DNA of 5,625 bases, from the NCBI GenBank assembly GCA_030587605.1, contig JAUQYT010000208.1:1-5625 (forward strand), read 5' to 3'. Below the pieces are notes generated by a model. It was not told where the DNA came from. It did no database searches and saw only the letters and a list, made by a program, of their open reading frames with translations. Shown piece by piece: positions 5,484 to 5,625 of the stretch. Position 1 is the first letter of the stretch, and each line of letters starts with the position of its first letter. Source of the DNA: Candidatus Njordarchaeum guaymasense. Lineage in GTDB: Archaea; Asgardarchaeota; Njordarchaeia; Njordarchaeales; Njordarchaeaceae. The position numbers and the translations under genes were made by a program.

Positions 5484-5625
5484 ATGCCCCAAATAAGCCC
5501 AGAAATGGTAAGCATATTCGTTGGTTTTTCGCAAATGCTAGCGTCGGGAATCATTGCAAGTTACCTAACTTATGTTTTGGCAATCAAACAGATTCTGCAA
5601 CAAACACTTCTTACACAGAGAGTGG
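5484..5625 (+). CDS. Membrane protein of unknown function, N-terminal fragment (cut by window end)
   Basis: From ATG 5484 the frame is open for 47 codons to the window edge. The peptide begins MPQISPEMVSIFVGFSQMLA, and residues 9-33 form one hydrophobic segment suited to a membrane helix. It is followed by a Lys- and Gln-containing, possibly helical stretch ending LLTQRV. There is no clear cleavage site, so this is more likely an N-terminal anchor than a cleaved signal. AGGT at 5472-5475 could be a weak ribosome site and the TATA-like box at 5442-5449 is well placed, both supporting this start; ATG 5505 is an internal alternative. Too little is present to name a family. Confidence 0.55.
   Translation, partial: MPQISPEMVSIFVGFSQMLASGIIASYLTYVLAIKQILQQTLLTQRV

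Noticed and set aside
1..5625. CRISPR arrays, rRNA or tRNA genes
   Set aside because: No regularly spaced repeats, no recognisable rRNA segments and no cloverleaf with a proper T-arm were seen on either strand.

Overview
The window reads as a chromosomal segment of an archaeon, most likely from the TACK side (Thaumarchaeota/Bathyarchaeia-like). This placement is inferred from gene style, not from a marker gene. The signs are secreted or membrane-anchored beta-rich proteins held by a single C-terminal helix, C-terminal CxxC-x10-CxxC zinc ribbons, TTG start codons for all three main genes, AT-rich TATA-like boxes instead of bacterial -35/-10 pairs, and mostly weak Shine-Dalgarno sequences.

Layout. 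Positions 1-121 hold the last 39 codons of an IS110/IS116-family transposase, so a mobile element enters from the left; a non-coding stretch with small hairpins follows. Positions 381-3068 (+) encode an 895-aa exported, C-terminally anchored protein with a transglutaminase-like cysteine-protease fold and an intact Cys-His-Asp triad. It also carries two copies of a roughly 75-80 residue beta domain and flanking beta-sandwich modules. After a gap of about 300 bases, 3364-3750 (+) encodes a small protein with a ubiquitin-like beta-grasp domain, a charged linker and a C-terminal zinc ribbon. It meets tail to tail, with overlapping stop codons, a minus-strand gene (3747-4646) for a signal peptide, a concanavalin A/LamG-like jelly roll, one membrane helix and a cytosolic zinc ribbon. 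Positions 4647-5483 contain no gene I can support, but include a strong stem-loop near 5344-5384, a second hairpin and a TATA-like box. A last gene starts at 5484 (+) and runs off the end; only a membrane-anchored N-terminus is visible.

How the genes relate. Two genes encode surface-exposed proteins anchored by one helix (transglutaminase-like and jelly roll). Between them lies a predicted cytosolic ubiquitin-like/zinc-ribbon protein, whose zinc ribbon has the same cysteine spacing as the cytosolic tail of the jelly-roll protein. Each appears to have its own promoter, so this is a neighbourhood and not an operon, and a shared pathway is conjecture. The most unusual items are the ubiquitin-like/zinc-ribbon protein, the convergent pair of zinc-ribbon tails and the duplicated domain in the transglutaminase-like protein.
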